46,605 nt of DNA from a virus. Below are positions 17,847-25,888 of the stretch, one piece after another. Where the stretch lies: positions 1 to 46,605 of IMG/VR virus record IMGVR_UViG_3300017963_000095. The stretch is one strand, 5' to 3'. The notes under the pieces are model-generated. The model was not told where the DNA came from, did not search any database, and saw only the letters and a program-made list of their open reading frames with translations. Positions within the stretch are counted from its first letter, which is position 1. The number at the start of each line of letters is the position of its first letter. The translations under genes and the position numbers were made by a program.

Positions 17847-18199
17847 CAGAGTGTCCCGTCCTTGTCGAGCTTGTTGTGGACGAGGTTGATGCCTTCCTTG
17901 ATCGACTCGACCACGGAGGCGGGTGCCTGCTTGCCCTGCGACTTCTCGTAGATCTTGAGGATGAACTTCAAAGCCGCGTCGAACCGGCGCAGCCCTTTGC
18001 TCTCGGTGTCATCGGGGATCAGCTTCTCGGCGTGCTTGCAACCCGCGACGATGAGTCCCTCGAACTGCTTCCAGGCGGGCTTCTTCGCGTAGACCTTGTT
18101 AATGGCCCAGAGGAACATGCCGGAAAGCAGCACGATCCCGGTGGGGCTGTTCACGAACGTCCAGACCATCTCGAGGATCTTTGCCTTGTCCATGATCAT
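17846..18199 (-). CDS. Holin-like membrane protein
   Basis: A 117-residue protein with one strong N-terminal membrane span (about residues 17-35, PTGIVLLSGMFLWAINKVYA) and a long, charged soluble tail (KQFEGLIVAGCKHAEKLIPD). One N-terminal span followed by a helical cytoplasmic or periplasmic tail resembles LL-H-type phage holins. It is followed without a gap by the 48-residue membrane ORF and the lipoprotein, so the three look like a lysis cassette. No endolysin is adjacent. Alternative: a structural membrane-associated protein. Holin function is inferred. Confidence 0.5.
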   Translation of the reverse strand: MIMDKAKILEMVWTFVNSPTGIVLLSGMFLWAINKVYAKKPAWKQFEGLIVAGCKHAEKLIPDDTESKGLRRFDAALKFILKIYEKSQGKQAPASVVESIKEGINLVHNKLDKDGTL

Positions 18200-18213
18200 C
18201 TCCTCCCCGCTGT

Positions 18214-18243
18214 GGCGGGCGGGTCTCGAAAGACCCGCCCGCC
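18214..18243 (-). terminator. Perfect hairpin between head and lysis-like genes
   Basis: Bases 18214-18226 pair perfectly with 18231-18243: 13 GC-rich pairs closed by a four-base loop that reads TTCG on the minus strand. It separates the 94-residue gene (ends 18255) from the holin-like gene (starts 18199). There is no T-run after it, so it may act as an attenuator or mRNA-stability element rather than a full terminator. Confidence 0.6.
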
Positions 18244-18254
18244 TGCGAGGTCAG

Positions 18255-18539
18255 CTAAGCGAAGGGATCCTCGGGCTTCTTCTTCTTGCCCTTGTCCTTC
18301 GCGGACGGCTTCGCAGCCATCCCGGTCTTCGGCTTGCGGGCCTTCGCGTGCTCCTCCGTGATCTCCTTGAGCGTGCGCGGCTCCTTCGGCACGATGCCAG
18401 GGCGATAGTCTGCCTCGGCCACGAAGTGCCTGGGAACCACCTCATCCGCTCTCGGCACCACGGTCTCACCCACGCGGAAGCGACGATTGCGGAAGATGCA
18501 CTTCCGCACACAGACCATCTTGCTCGCTTCCTTAGCCAT
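18255..18539 (-). CDS. Small basic head-region protein, unknown
   Basis: A 94-residue protein. Residues 1-45 look like a small beta domain (MVCVRKCIFRNRRFRVGETV then HFVAEADY), resembling short phage head-region proteins that begin with a 'Y/F-x-x-G' barrel-like strand set. The tail is Lys/Ala-rich and basic (KPSAKDKGKKKKPEDPFA), which could touch DNA or capsid. It lies just after the cement protein and before a strong hairpin. No catalytic motif. Function unknown. Confidence 0.55.
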   Translation of the reverse strand: MAKEASKMVCVRKCIFRNRRFRVGETVVPRADEVVPRHFVAEADYRPGIVPKEPRTLKEITEEHAKARKPKTGMAAKPSAKDKGKKKKPEDPFA

Positions 18540-18544
18540 GGTGT

Positions 18545-18952
18545 TTACGCCTCACCGAAGTCGTTCTGCTGCTTGTCGAAGACGATCCCCGCCGTGATCT
18601 TGCCAGCGGACATGGTGCCCACCACCGTGTAGTTCAGACGGAGGTAGCGCAGCGCACCCTTGGGCACCATCCCGATGGCGAACTGGTAACCGGCCACCAG
18701 ATCGGCCAGAGCGATGGCGGCGGTGGTGAACAGCGTGACCGGCGAGCTGAAGGCCGCATCGGTGGCGGTCTGCAGCGCCACGGCAATGGAAGTCCCGCCC
18801 GCGAAATCGGCCTCGCTGACCTGGGCCAGAACACGCATCGGCGTGCCGGGACCGGAGTCCTTGGCCGCACCCGTGTCGATCACGTTGGTGCTCGCGGCAG
18901 TCGTGGTGACTGCCTGATCGTCACTGAAGAGATTCTCCTTGTCCAGAATCAT
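18545..18952 (-). CDS. Bbp16-like capsid cement protein
   Basis: A 135-residue protein opening MILDKENLFSDDQAVTTTAA, with IDTGAAKDSGPGTPMRVLAQ after it, then alternating strands (VTLFTTAAIALADLVAGYQF) and a C-terminal LRYLRLNYTVVGTMSAGKIT. This is the Bbp16 pattern of capsid stabilising proteins from BPP-1-like phages: trimers that decorate the capsid surface. It directly follows the capsid gene, the usual place. Only the detailed structure is inferred. Confidence 0.8.
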   Translation of the reverse strand: MILDKENLFSDDQAVTTTAASTNVIDTGAAKDSGPGTPMRVLAQVSEADFAGGTSIAVALQTATDAAFSSPVTLFTTAAIALADLVAGYQFAIGMVPKGALRYLRLNYTVVGTMSAGKITAGIVFDKQQNDFGEA

Positions 18953-18979
18953 GGATCTGTTCTCCTTCTCTTCTCGCGC

Positions 18980-18997
18980 CTCACCTAATTAGGTGAG
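18980..18997. other. 18-bp perfect palindrome across the capsid stop codon
   Basis: CTCACCTAATTAGGTGAG is its own reverse complement. On the minus strand the capsid gene's TAA stop lies at its centre. In RNA it could form a short stem next to the stop, possibly protecting the abundant capsid transcript; as DNA it could bind a dimeric protein. Confidence 0.8.
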
Positions 18998-19981
18998 CGC
19001 AGCCTCGGTCAGCAGGATGGAGTCGCAGCGGTACATGGGGATGCCGTCGAACGAAACCACCTTGCGCCCAGCGAAGTTCTCCAGGGTCAGGTTCACGTTG
19101 TCGCGGTTGGTGATCTGCCGCCGCAGGAAGCTGCGGATGGTCTTGTTGCAGTAGAAAGCCGCACGCCCCATGTTCAGGTTCGGCGGGATCTCCACAGCCT
19201 GCTGCAGGAGGTCGATCAGGTCCGCGCCAGTCGCGGCGTCCTTGGTCAGGTTGGACACGTCGATGTTCGCGATGCGGACCACGTAACGCCAGTCGCGCAG
19301 CGAGAGACCGGACTTCCACTGGTAGTGCGAGCGGTAGCCCTGGTACTTCCCGCCAGCGGCGTCCTCGAGAGTGACCTCGCCCAGATCGCGCATCGACAGA
19401 CCGGCCTTGCTGGCCTTCGGGTAGATGCCGTGAACGGTGTTCGGACCCCAGATCACGAGCCAGATCGAGGTGTTGTCCGAGCCGGTGCCTGCGCCGTTGA
19501 TGATGTTCTCGGAGTTGTCCGCACCGGACAGCTCGCTGTAGCGGTAGGCGAGGCCCAGGAACTCCTCAGGATCCGTGTCGGTGTTGCCGTAGAAGAGCGT
19601 GTCGCTCATCTCCTGGCTCATCGCCTCGATGAACGCACGGTCCTCGCTCAGGCGGAACTGCGCGGTGTTGCCGTTGAGGTCCGCGAGATCCTTGTCGACC
19701 TCGGCGTATGCCTCCAGCATTCCGCAAGCGTCCGTCACCTGAACGGTGCGGCTCTTCGACTGCGCGACACCGTAGTTCAGCATGCGCCACGCTACGCTGG
19801 GCAGGCCCGAGCGAACCGTGGTGAGGTGACCCGTGGGGAGGTTGCCCTCGATCCACGTCATGCTGTCGAGCACCTCGTTGGTCTCGTTGAGGATCTCGAC
19901 GATCTTGTCGATCTTGCCATCGGGATCGAGGCGCTTCGCCACGTCCGCGATGGTGGGGTTGCTTGCTCCGACAGTGGCCAT
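18989..19981 (-). CDS. Major capsid protein
   Basis: A 330-residue protein (MATVGASNPTIADVAKRLDP). Its core has ILNETNEVLDSMTWIEGNLP and VRSGLPSVAWRMLNYGV, both diagnostic of the HK97-like 'GP7' capsid group common in podoviruses and some siphoviruses. Later DTLFYGNTDTDPEEFLGLAY and the C-terminal NFAGRKVVSFDGIPMYRCD fit the same family. It is preceded by the scaffold and followed by the cement protein. The scaffold and the 330-residue size argue for no large cleaved delta domain. Confidence is high. Confidence 0.9.
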   Translation of the reverse strand: MATVGASNPTIADVAKRLDPDGKIDKIVEILNETNEVLDSMTWIEGNLPTGHLTTVRSGLPSVAWRMLNYGVAQSKSRTVQVTDACGMLEAYAEVDKDLADLNGNTAQFRLSEDRAFIEAMSQEMSDTLFYGNTDTDPEEFLGLAYRYSELSGADNSENIINGAGTGSDNTSIWLVIWGPNTVHGIYPKASKAGLSMRDLGEVTLEDAAGGKYQGYRSHYQWKSGLSLRDWRYVVRIANIDVSNLTKDAATGADLIDLLQQAVEIPPNLNMGRAAFYCNKTIRSFLRRQITNRDNVNLTLENFAGRKVVSFDGIPMYRCDSILLTEAALT

Positions 19982-19998
19982 CTTTCAGTCTCCTTCTT

Positions 19999-20610
19999 TC
20001 AGTTGCCGTCGTAAAGGACGGTGGCCGCATCCTTCTTCTGAGGTGCGGGTTTCCCGTCTACCACACGATCCTCGCCCAGCGCCTTGTCTACCTTGGCCAG
20101 GAAACGCAGGAGGTGCGGGTTGCTTCCGAGACCGGTGACCTCGATGAGCTGGTGCAGCTCCGCAGAGCCGTGCTCCTTGACGACCCGTCGACCACGGTCG
20201 AGGGTCTCCTCGAGCTTGTCCCCACCGAACTCCTCATCGGCCTCGATCTCTTTCTCCCACTCCTCGAGCGTTACCTTGCGGTTCTCTGCCTGCTCTGTCG
20301 CTTCGGCCTGAATGATCTTCGCGCCGAAGTCGACAAGCCGCTGAGCGTTCTCCTGCGAGAGATCCATTTCCCTCGCAGCACCCTCGAACTCCGTTAGCGT
20401 GTCAGCATCTAGTTCCACTCCTTCCGGCACCTTGAAGACTTCGTACTTCTCCGGTGCCCGCTTCTGGGGTTCTCCACCCTCCGGTGGCTTGGCCCCACCC
20501 TCGGGAGGATTCGGCTCGCCGCCTTCCGGCGGCTTGCCACCGTCCCCTGCGCCCGGTGCGGGTTCGTTGTCAGGCTTGCCCGCTTCTGGACTCGGTTCAG
20601 GCTCTGGCAT
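19999..20610 (-). CDS. Capsid assembly scaffold
   Basis: A 203-residue acidic protein. The first 50 residues are a Pro/Gly/Glu low-complexity leader (repeats of KPPEGGEP); the middle is helical (DTLTEFEGAAREMDLSQENA, then QRLVDFGAKIIQ); the C-terminal part has LIEVTGLGSNPHLLRFLAKV, common in scaffolds next to GP7-type capsids. The end, AATVLYDGN, also fits. It is the gene before the capsid, overlapping the Bbp19-like gene by 14 bases. It guides procapsid assembly and then leaves (family knowledge). Confidence 0.8.
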   Translation of the reverse strand: MPEPEPSPEAGKPDNEPAPGAGDGGKPPEGGEPNPPEGGAKPPEGGEPQKRAPEKYEVFKVPEGVELDADTLTEFEGAAREMDLSQENAQRLVDFGAKIIQAEATEQAENRKVTLEEWEKEIEADEEFGGDKLEETLDRGRRVVKEHGSAELHQLIEVTGLGSNPHLLRFLAKVDKALGEDRVVDGKPAPQKKDAATVLYDGN

Positions 20611-20917
20611 TTTCCTTCTCCTCTTCCTCTGAAGTTGCGCGGACCATCAGCTCCGCAATCATCTCTGGTGCTGCCTCACTAACGTCAGCGAGAATCCCCA
20701 GCGCCAGATTACGCATGCCTTCCTTAAAGAAAGTCTGCGAGTTCCCGGTGAACGTGGTGGTGAACACGCTTCCCCGCTCGAGCAGCTTCCTGAAGTACCG
20801 CATCCCCGGCGGCGTCTTGATGAGATACGCCACGTCCTCGAGTTCCTGCTTCCTCGCTCGCGAAGCAGCGTCGAGCTTCTCCTTGACTTGTTTCGGGTCT
20901 GCGGCGTTATGCGGCAC
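20597..20917 (-). CDS. Bbp19-like head protein
   Basis: A 106-residue helical protein with LLERGSVFTTTFTGNSQTFF followed by KEGMRNLALGILADV, the pattern of the Bbp19 domain of phage BPP-1 relatives. It overlaps the portal end (11 bases) and the scaffold start (14 bases), so it is co-translated with head genes. Role unknown; its constant place between portal and scaffold suggests procapsid assembly. Confidence 0.75.
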   Translation of the reverse strand: MPHNAADPKQVKEKLDAASRARKQELEDVAYLIKTPPGMRYFRKLLERGSVFTTTFTGNSQTFFKEGMRNLALGILADVSEAAPEMIAELMVRATSEEEEKENARA

Positions 20918-22580
20918 CGGTTATCCCTCCCAGCACGGCATCGAGCGCACTGCCCTGACCGAGCTTGGTCTCGCTCATGACCTTCGCCCCATCCGCCGCA
21001 GCGGCCTGCTGCATGAGAGCGGCCTGCTGCGCCTCCGCTTCGGCCCGCTGCCTTCTGATCTCGGCCACGTCCTCGTCCGAGCGCACCACGTTGACCGGCG
21101 TGCCCAACATGGCCGCGTACTCGTCCACTGCCTGATCGGCATCGAGCTTGTCGAGAACCTCTGGCTTCGCGCCCGCAACGCTGCCAACGAAGCCCACCAA
21201 CTGCTCGATGGCTGCGGTGCCGCTCATCCGCTGCGCCTGGGCCAGGACCGAGATGTACTCGACACGGTAGTCCATGCCCTGGATCTCAGGCGGCGGTGGC
21301 GGCACGAGGCCCATGTTCTGCATGATCGTGAAGGTGCGGTCGATCACCGGATCCAGCAGCTCGCTCTGCAGGCGCTCGAGAGCAGGACCGAGCTGCTGCA
21401 GCCTCTCGGCCATGCGCTCAGTCACCTCCGTGGCTGTCATCTTCTTCTCCTCCCGCGTGACTGCCAGGAAGAGATCCACGAAGAAGTGCTCGTCAATCCG
21501 GCGCTCAACCCTGTCAAGCTCGAAAGCCATGGCCTGGAGATCCGGCCTGACCTGAAGCGTGGGAGTGAATCCCTGCTGCCCCTGCTGCACGTCGATGTAG
21601 TTGACACCGCCGGGGAGCAGCGTCCCCCCGGTGCGCTTCATCGAGGTGGGTGCGTTCATGGGCGGGTTGATCGCCTTGTCCAGCGCCATGAGCTTGTCGC
21701 TCTCCATCTTCTGGAGCTGCTTCACGTCAGCGAGAGTCTCGATGCCTGGACAGTCTCCGTAGACCTCGGTGCCGGTCACGTCCCACCTGGGTGCGACAAA
21801 CGGACAGGAGATGTACCCACTCTCGCTCAAGGTGGCATACCGCTCATCCTCGGCGGGAGCATTCTCGAGGTAGTACACGCTCGCGTACTGCATGTTCCTC
21901 GGCCCGCCGATCAGCACGTTCCGCCGGTCACGCGGATAGATCGCGTGGTGAACGATGTACTGGGCCTCGCTGTTCTTCTTGATGTTCTGGATGACCTCGG
22001 GCTGCAGCACATCATCCCCGAACCTCTGGCGCAACTGAGCACCGGTCAACCAGAACATGCGGTACAGCGCCTCCGGTCGATAGTTAGCGTCGAGCGTGAT
22101 GTACGCCTCACCGATGGTCATCGGCCTGCAGCGGATGACCGTCTTCCAGTCCTCCTCGAGGATCATGGCATTGAAACCGAACAGCCCCAGCTCGCGATAC
22201 AAGTTGTGCAGCGCGGCGTAGAAGTTTGACTTCTGGAAGACGTTCTGCATGCCGCGCTCGATCATCTCGAGCCACTCACGCACTGCCTGGAACTCGGCCA
22301 GATCCTTATCCGCGATGGTGAGCCTGAACCACGGACGAGTCGGTGGGGTCATCCCAGTGAGCATGCCCGCAGCCATGATCCTGCGAGCACGCAGCACCTT
22401 CGTGTTGATGATCTTCCCGTCCTTCTTCTCACCCTGGCCGAGCCGCTCCTGCTCGTTGGTGAGGAAAGCTCCGCGCCTGGGCAGGAGATACTCGGAGATC
22501 TCCTTCCAGTGCGTTCGCCATGTGGAGTTGTCCTCGTAGAGTTGCTTCCACAGGCGTCTGAGTTCCTTCGTGGACTTCAT
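20907..22580 (-). CDS. Portal (head-to-tail connector) protein
   Basis: A 557-residue protein of the T7 gp8-like head-tail connector family. Diagnostic blocks: LRRLWKQLYEDNSTWRTHWK then EISEYLLPRRG at the N-terminus, MAAGMLTGMTPPTRPWFRL near residue 70, LYRELGLFGFNAM near 125, MKRTGGTLLPGGVNYID near 305 and MTATEVTERMAERLQQLGP near 385. The C-terminal 100 residues are Ala/Gln-rich helix. Dodecamers form the packaging and ejection channel at one capsid vertex. It sits between the terminase block and the scaffold. Confidence 0.92.
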   Translation of the reverse strand: MKSTKELRRLWKQLYEDNSTWRTHWKEISEYLLPRRGAFLTNEQERLGQGEKKDGKIINTKVLRARRIMAAGMLTGMTPPTRPWFRLTIADKDLAEFQAVREWLEMIERGMQNVFQKSNFYAALHNLYRELGLFGFNAMILEEDWKTVIRCRPMTIGEAYITLDANYRPEALYRMFWLTGAQLRQRFGDDVLQPEVIQNIKKNSEAQYIVHHAIYPRDRRNVLIGGPRNMQYASVYYLENAPAEDERYATLSESGYISCPFVAPRWDVTGTEVYGDCPGIETLADVKQLQKMESDKLMALDKAINPPMNAPTSMKRTGGTLLPGGVNYIDVQQGQQGFTPTLQVRPDLQAMAFELDRVERRIDEHFFVDLFLAVTREEKKMTATEVTERMAERLQQLGPALERLQSELLDPVIDRTFTIMQNMGLVPPPPPEIQGMDYRVEYISVLAQAQRMSGTAAIEQLVGFVGSVAGAKPEVLDKLDADQAVDEYAAMLGTPVNVVRSDEDVAEIRRQRAEAEAQQAALMQQAAAADGAKVMSETKLGQGSALDAVLGGITGAA

Positions 22581-22582
22581 GG

Positions 22583-22834
22583 CTACTGCCCGAGCAGTGT
22601 CTTGCTCACGTTGCTCGAACCCGGTCCCACGATCCCCAGCGGACTGGTGAGCAGCGTCCCGCTAACACCACGCCTGCGGTTCCTCGCGAAGGCACCAGTG
22701 GCTCTGCTGAAGAGAGCCTGTTCCGGCATCGGCGGCGGCTTCGGCATTCGGATCTCGGGAGAACCGAAGAGCGTCTGCCCCACCTTCTTGAAGAACCCGC
22801 CTACTGCCTTTCCGATGTCACCGAGCAGTCCCAT
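22583..22834 (-). CDS. Small conserved protein between terminase and portal
   Basis: An 83-residue protein: amphipathic N-terminus (MGLLGDIGKAVGGFFKKVGQ), then a proline stretch (MPKPPPMPE), then RRRGVSGTLLTSPLG and a C-terminal KTLLGQ. The TLLT...G...KTLLG ending is common in short proteins beside portal genes in podoviruses, and is probably a virion or packaging accessory. The first 20 residues could insert in membranes. Function unknown. Confidence 0.65.
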   Translation of the reverse strand: MGLLGDIGKAVGGFFKKVGQTLFGSPEIRMPKPPPMPEQALFSRATGAFARNRRRGVSGTLLTSPLGIVGPGSSNVSKTLLGQ

Positions 22835-22844
22835 GTCCCATCTC

Positions 22845-24338
22845 CTAACCGAGCACGTTGTACTTTGTCTTAGCGAAGTCGGTCTTCACACCCGTGAACG
22901 CTTCCTTCTTCGTGGGTTGGTATACCTCATCGGCAAACGTCAACCCGAGACCATCGCCATCGTCCGGTGAGGCGAGGCCCAGCTTCTTCATGTCTTCCTT
23001 ACGCACGAGTTGGATCTTGTTGGCGGCGTCGAAGAAGAACTCTTGGTTGATGAGATCGTCACGCAACTCTGGGTCATCGGGGATCGCGCCACCGCTCTGC
23101 AGCCAGTCGCGCATGTCGCACCAGATCTGCGCCCGCTTGTTCTTGCACTCTGGCCGGTTCGACTTCGCTGAGAAGTTCACACCGATGGGCGCACGGCCCA
23201 ACTGCCTGAGTCGGTCGATCACTCCAGCGCCGAGACCACCCTCGTCCACGAAGGTGGCCAGGGTGGCGAACCGGTCCTCGTACTGAGCCACGAGGCCAGC
23301 GAGGTGCATCGTGTCGATCCCACGGTGTTCGCTGAGCTTCGTTGCCGCGAGACCTTGCCTCAGGTATACCGTCGACTTATCGTCGCCATACCGGGCACAG
23401 TCCACGCCAATTACGCGAGCGGCGAAGTGGTACATGCTCTTCTCGAGATGCTTGCCCAGTGCAGCGTCCACGAGGTCTTCGGGGATCAACTGCCTTACGG
23501 CGGCTCGAGGGAACGTGCCCTTCACGCGCACGCGGAAGAAGTCCGAATCCTCCCCGTATGCCTCGGCCCATTTCGCGAACAGCTCCTTGTTGGTCCCGGC
23601 CACCGTGCGACTGTCGATCTGGTCCCGATCCCAGAGATGCTTGTTGCGTCCGAAGCACTGGCGGAAGCTCCCGCTGTTCCGTGTCGGGTTCCCGAACACG
23701 AACCACATCGGCTCTCCGTCAGTGAGCCCCCCGTGCGCTACCTCCCAGATCTTCTCGGGGATGTTGGATGCCTCATCGAACAGGTAGAACGGTGTCGAGC
23801 TGGCGGCGTGCAGGCCCGCGAATGCCTCGGAGTTCTCCTCGCGACAGGTGAGTGCGTCAACTCTCCACGTATCAGGGTGCTGGTTGTTGAAGATGCACAT
23901 CCCACCCTTGACGTTGCGGTACGTGAAGAAGTGCCTCATGACGGACATCGAGTGCCACTTGGCCAGCTCGCCCCAGGTCTTGGTGCGGAGCTGGTCGTTG
24001 GTGTTGGCGGTGACCACTCCCTTGCAGTGCGGTCTCGTGCTGATCAGGAAGAGAATGATCCAGGCACTGAGTGCTGACTTTCCGATCCCGTGTCCCGATG
24101 CCCTGGCCATCTGCACCGGGTCCACCGGGTTACTCCCGTCGAAGTCGCGTTCCGAGATCAGGTGCCCGAGCTGGGTGAGGAACTCGGCCTGCCACTTCCT
24201 GGGACCGGGAGCCTCCTGCTCAGCGGTGCGCTCGAGCGGCGTCCCCGGCTCCCCCCAAGGGAAGGCCCACAGCACGAAGCCCAGCGGGTCATCGTAGAAC
24301 CCGGCCAGGGTCTCAGCGAGTTCCTGCAGCGGGTTCAC
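22845..24338 (-). CDS. Terminase large subunit
   Basis: A 497-residue packaging motor. ATPase domain: Walker A ASGHGIGKS at residues 80-88, Walker B YLFDEA near 185-190, coupling motif FGNPTRNSGSF near 215-224. Nuclease domain: VIGVDCARYGDDKST from 309, with D313 the likely first metal ligand, and TFVDEGGLGAGVIDRL from 362. The GTG start overlaps the end of the small subunit gene by four bases. It cuts DNA and pumps it through the portal (family knowledge). All key motifs are intact. Confidence 0.93.
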   Translation of the reverse strand: MNPLQELAETLAGFYDDPLGFVLWAFPWGEPGTPLERTAEQEAPGPRKWQAEFLTQLGHLISERDFDGSNPVDPVQMARASGHGIGKSALSAWIILFLISTRPHCKGVVTANTNDQLRTKTWGELAKWHSMSVMRHFFTYRNVKGGMCIFNNQHPDTWRVDALTCREENSEAFAGLHAASSTPFYLFDEASNIPEKIWEVAHGGLTDGEPMWFVFGNPTRNSGSFRQCFGRNKHLWDRDQIDSRTVAGTNKELFAKWAEAYGEDSDFFRVRVKGTFPRAAVRQLIPEDLVDAALGKHLEKSMYHFAARVIGVDCARYGDDKSTVYLRQGLAATKLSEHRGIDTMHLAGLVAQYEDRFATLATFVDEGGLGAGVIDRLRQLGRAPIGVNFSAKSNRPECKNKRAQIWCDMRDWLQSGGAIPDDPELRDDLINQEFFFDAANKIQLVRKEDMKKLGLASPDDGDGLGLTFADEVYQPTKKEAFTGVKTDFAKTKYNVLG

Positions 24339-24958
24339 TCGAAGAGATCCTCCAACGTAGCTGACTCGACGCTGACGGTGGTCTTGCGCCTGCGGGCCTT
24401 GAGCAGAAGCTGAGCCAGATCATCGGACGCCGACAGCTCCACCTTGTCGGTGATCATGTTCCTGATCCTGGCCAGCTCGCTCAGGGCTTTCATCTTGGAG
24501 GTGATGCCCAGCTTCTTCAGCGTGCCCACCACCTGACGCTCGCCTCGTGGTCCGTCCCAGATCTCGGACACGTCCAGGCCCGAGATCGCCCGCCTCGCCT
24601 CCTCGGGCATCTCGTGGATCGGTTTCACGGAGCCATCGTCCTCGAGGAGGTCAGCGGGATCGAGGAAGGCAACGCAGGCCATCTCTTGGAGGATGCGCTC
24701 GTTCGTGATCATGAAGCGGGTCATGTTGTGGCCGATGATCTTCCTGATCGCCGCGTCGACCGCCGAGTGCTTCCTGAGCTTCTGCGCTTCCTTGTTGAGC
24801 GTGGTGCGGTTCATCCCCTCACCCCTGGAGTGAACCGTCTTGTAGGCGGCGGTGGCCACGTTGCCGTTCGTGATGTACTCCTGCACGAACCTCCGCTGAA
24901 GATCCGTCAGGTTGAACTCATCGAGAGCGATGTCGAGATCAGTCTCGTCGTTCACCAT
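24335..24958 (-). CDS. Terminase small subunit
   Basis: A 207-residue protein with an N-terminal HTH of Terminase_2 type: FNLTDLQRRFVQEYITNGNV then ATAAYKTVHSR and LRKHSAVDAAIRK. A second helical half (LQEMACVAFLDPADLLEDDG; GITSKMKALSELARI) fits oligomerisation and large-subunit contact. Recognises the packaging site (family). Overlaps both neighbours: the small membrane gene (7 bases) and the large subunit. Confidence 0.9.
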   Translation of the reverse strand: MVNDETDLDIALDEFNLTDLQRRFVQEYITNGNVATAAYKTVHSRGEGMNRTTLNKEAQKLRKHSAVDAAIRKIIGHNMTRFMITNERILQEMACVAFLDPADLLEDDGSVKPIHEMPEEARRAISGLDVSEIWDGPRGERQVVGTLKKLGITSKMKALSELARIRNMITDKVELSASDDLAQLLLKARRRKTTVSVESATLEDLFE

Positions 24959-25266
24959 TTGAGAACCTTAACCAGAAGGTAGGCGATGACGCTGAGCAGC
25001 GGTGCCCCGATGATCAGCATCCCAGCGACTTGGTACTTCCAGGCGAAGACTCTCCTTTCCAATTCCGTGGTCCGTTGATGGAAGCTCCCGGTGGCCCGCT
25101 TGCAGAACTTCCGGCGCTTGATCTGTTCCGTGAGCACGAGGTGCTTGAACTTCCTGTTGCCCTCCGGTGTGTCTGCGAGGGCTTCTTCGATCTCCCGCTC
25201 CTCCACCGGATCGAAGTCCCCGGTGTCGAACTCGTAGATGAACGAACCCGGCGCTGGGTCAGGCAT
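24952..25266 (-). CDS. Tail-anchored small membrane protein at head of late operon
   Basis: A 104-residue protein with an acidic N-terminus, a basic middle (EQIKRRKFCKRATGSFHQRT) and one C-terminal membrane span (VAGMLIIGAPLLSVIAYLLV). It is the first gene after the late promoter, with AAGGAG upstream of its ATG. I do not recognise a family. As the first late gene with a membrane span it might act in lysis timing or at the host membrane, but nothing in the sequence proves this. Confidence 0.6.
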   Translation of the reverse strand: MPDPAPGSFIYEFDTGDFDPVEEREIEEALADTPEGNRKFKHLVLTEQIKRRKFCKRATGSFHQRTTELERRVFAWKYQVAGMLIIGAPLLSVIAYLLVKVLKW

Positions 25267-25290
25267 CTCGAATCTCCTTACCTACTATCA

Positions 25291-25320
25291 CTTATATCGG
25301 CACAACAGGTAGTGTGTCAA
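25291..25320 (-). promoter_or_regulatory. Probable late-operon promoter
   Basis: On the minus strand TTGACA (25320-25315) is followed after 18 bases by TATAAG (25296-25291), about 25 bases before the first late gene's ATG at 25266. The -35 is a perfect sigma70 match; the spacer is one base above the optimum. The -35 box overlaps the 3' end of the preceding nuclease-like gene. Confidence 0.6.
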
Positions 25321-25688
25321 CACCATATAGACCCAAAATCTGCGGGTGTGAGCACCCGAATCCTGGGCCTCCAGACCTTACCCAGCTTCCTCCATCCCCA
25401 CAGCTCGCCCCAGGCACCAGCCTCAAGCCAGGATCTCACCTGAGCGGCTCTTTCGTTCGTGAGCTTCCTCAGGTGCTCAGCGAAGGCTGTTCCCGTGCTC
25501 TGGATCCCTCCCACGCCACGATCAGGATCGATGGCGATGATGTCGATCCACCCGAAGAGGTCTTGCCTGATCCCAAAGCCACCACCTCCCCGGTGAACGT
25601 GAGGAAGCCACTTCTCGCAGATGTCAGCTTCCCAGCCTCGAGATCTCAGCTCCGCGAGCGTTCTCTGCGTGGGAGATTTCCCAGCCAT
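25317..25688 (-). CDS. Putative PD-(D/E)XK-like nuclease (resolvase-like)
   Basis: A 123-residue protein from the ATG at 25688 (MAGKSPTQRTLAELRSRGWE), preceded by AGGAG. It has the layout of small phage nucleases of Holliday-resolvase/VRR type: an N-terminal helix with a possible Glu (E20), RQDLFGWIDIIAI with the candidate Asp, then GIQSTGTAFAEH in the place of the usual (D/E)xK strand, and LWGWRKL at the end. The lysine expected in (D/E)xK is a glutamine here, as seen in some members of this phage group. It could resolve DNA junctions before packaging; activity is inferred. Located between the repeat region and the late promoter. Confidence 0.6.
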   Translation of the reverse strand: MAGKSPTQRTLAELRSRGWEADICEKWLPHVHRGGGGFGIRQDLFGWIDIIAIDPDRGVGGIQSTGTAFAEHLRKLTNERAAQVRSWLEAGAWGELWGWRKLGKVWRPRIRVLTPADFGSIWC

Positions 25689-25761
25689 CTCAAACTCCTG
25701 ATTTTTGAGAGCGTTTTTGCCACATTTTGAAAACGGTCCCGGCCCACCAGGGAGGCGCGGG

Positions 25762-25801
25762 CGGGTCCAGAGACCCGTCCGTCCTCCCGAAGGGGGGACG
25801 G
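25762..25801 (-). terminator. Tandem GC-rich hairpins upstream of nuclease gene
   Basis: Bases 25762-25767 pair with 25772-25777 (CGGGTC / GACCCG), and 25779-25788 pair with 25792-25801 with one mismatch around a GAA/TTC apex. They lie in the leader between the repeat region and the nuclease-like gene, pointing either way. A run of T is lacking on the minus strand, so termination strength is uncertain; an attenuator of the early minus transcript is plausible. Confidence 0.5.
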
Positions 25802-25888
25802 TAGGGGCGTCCGTTTCGCCGCCGCGCCCAACATCCACTCCACCAACGAGTTATCAGGTATAAGGCATAATATAGCTGTCCGCATCCT

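Noticed and set aside
20454-22229. 591-codon plus-strand open frame opposite the portal gene
   Set aside because: It mirrors portal and scaffold codons in a GC-rich genome, has no family signature and no ribosome site logic; the minus-strand genes are clear.
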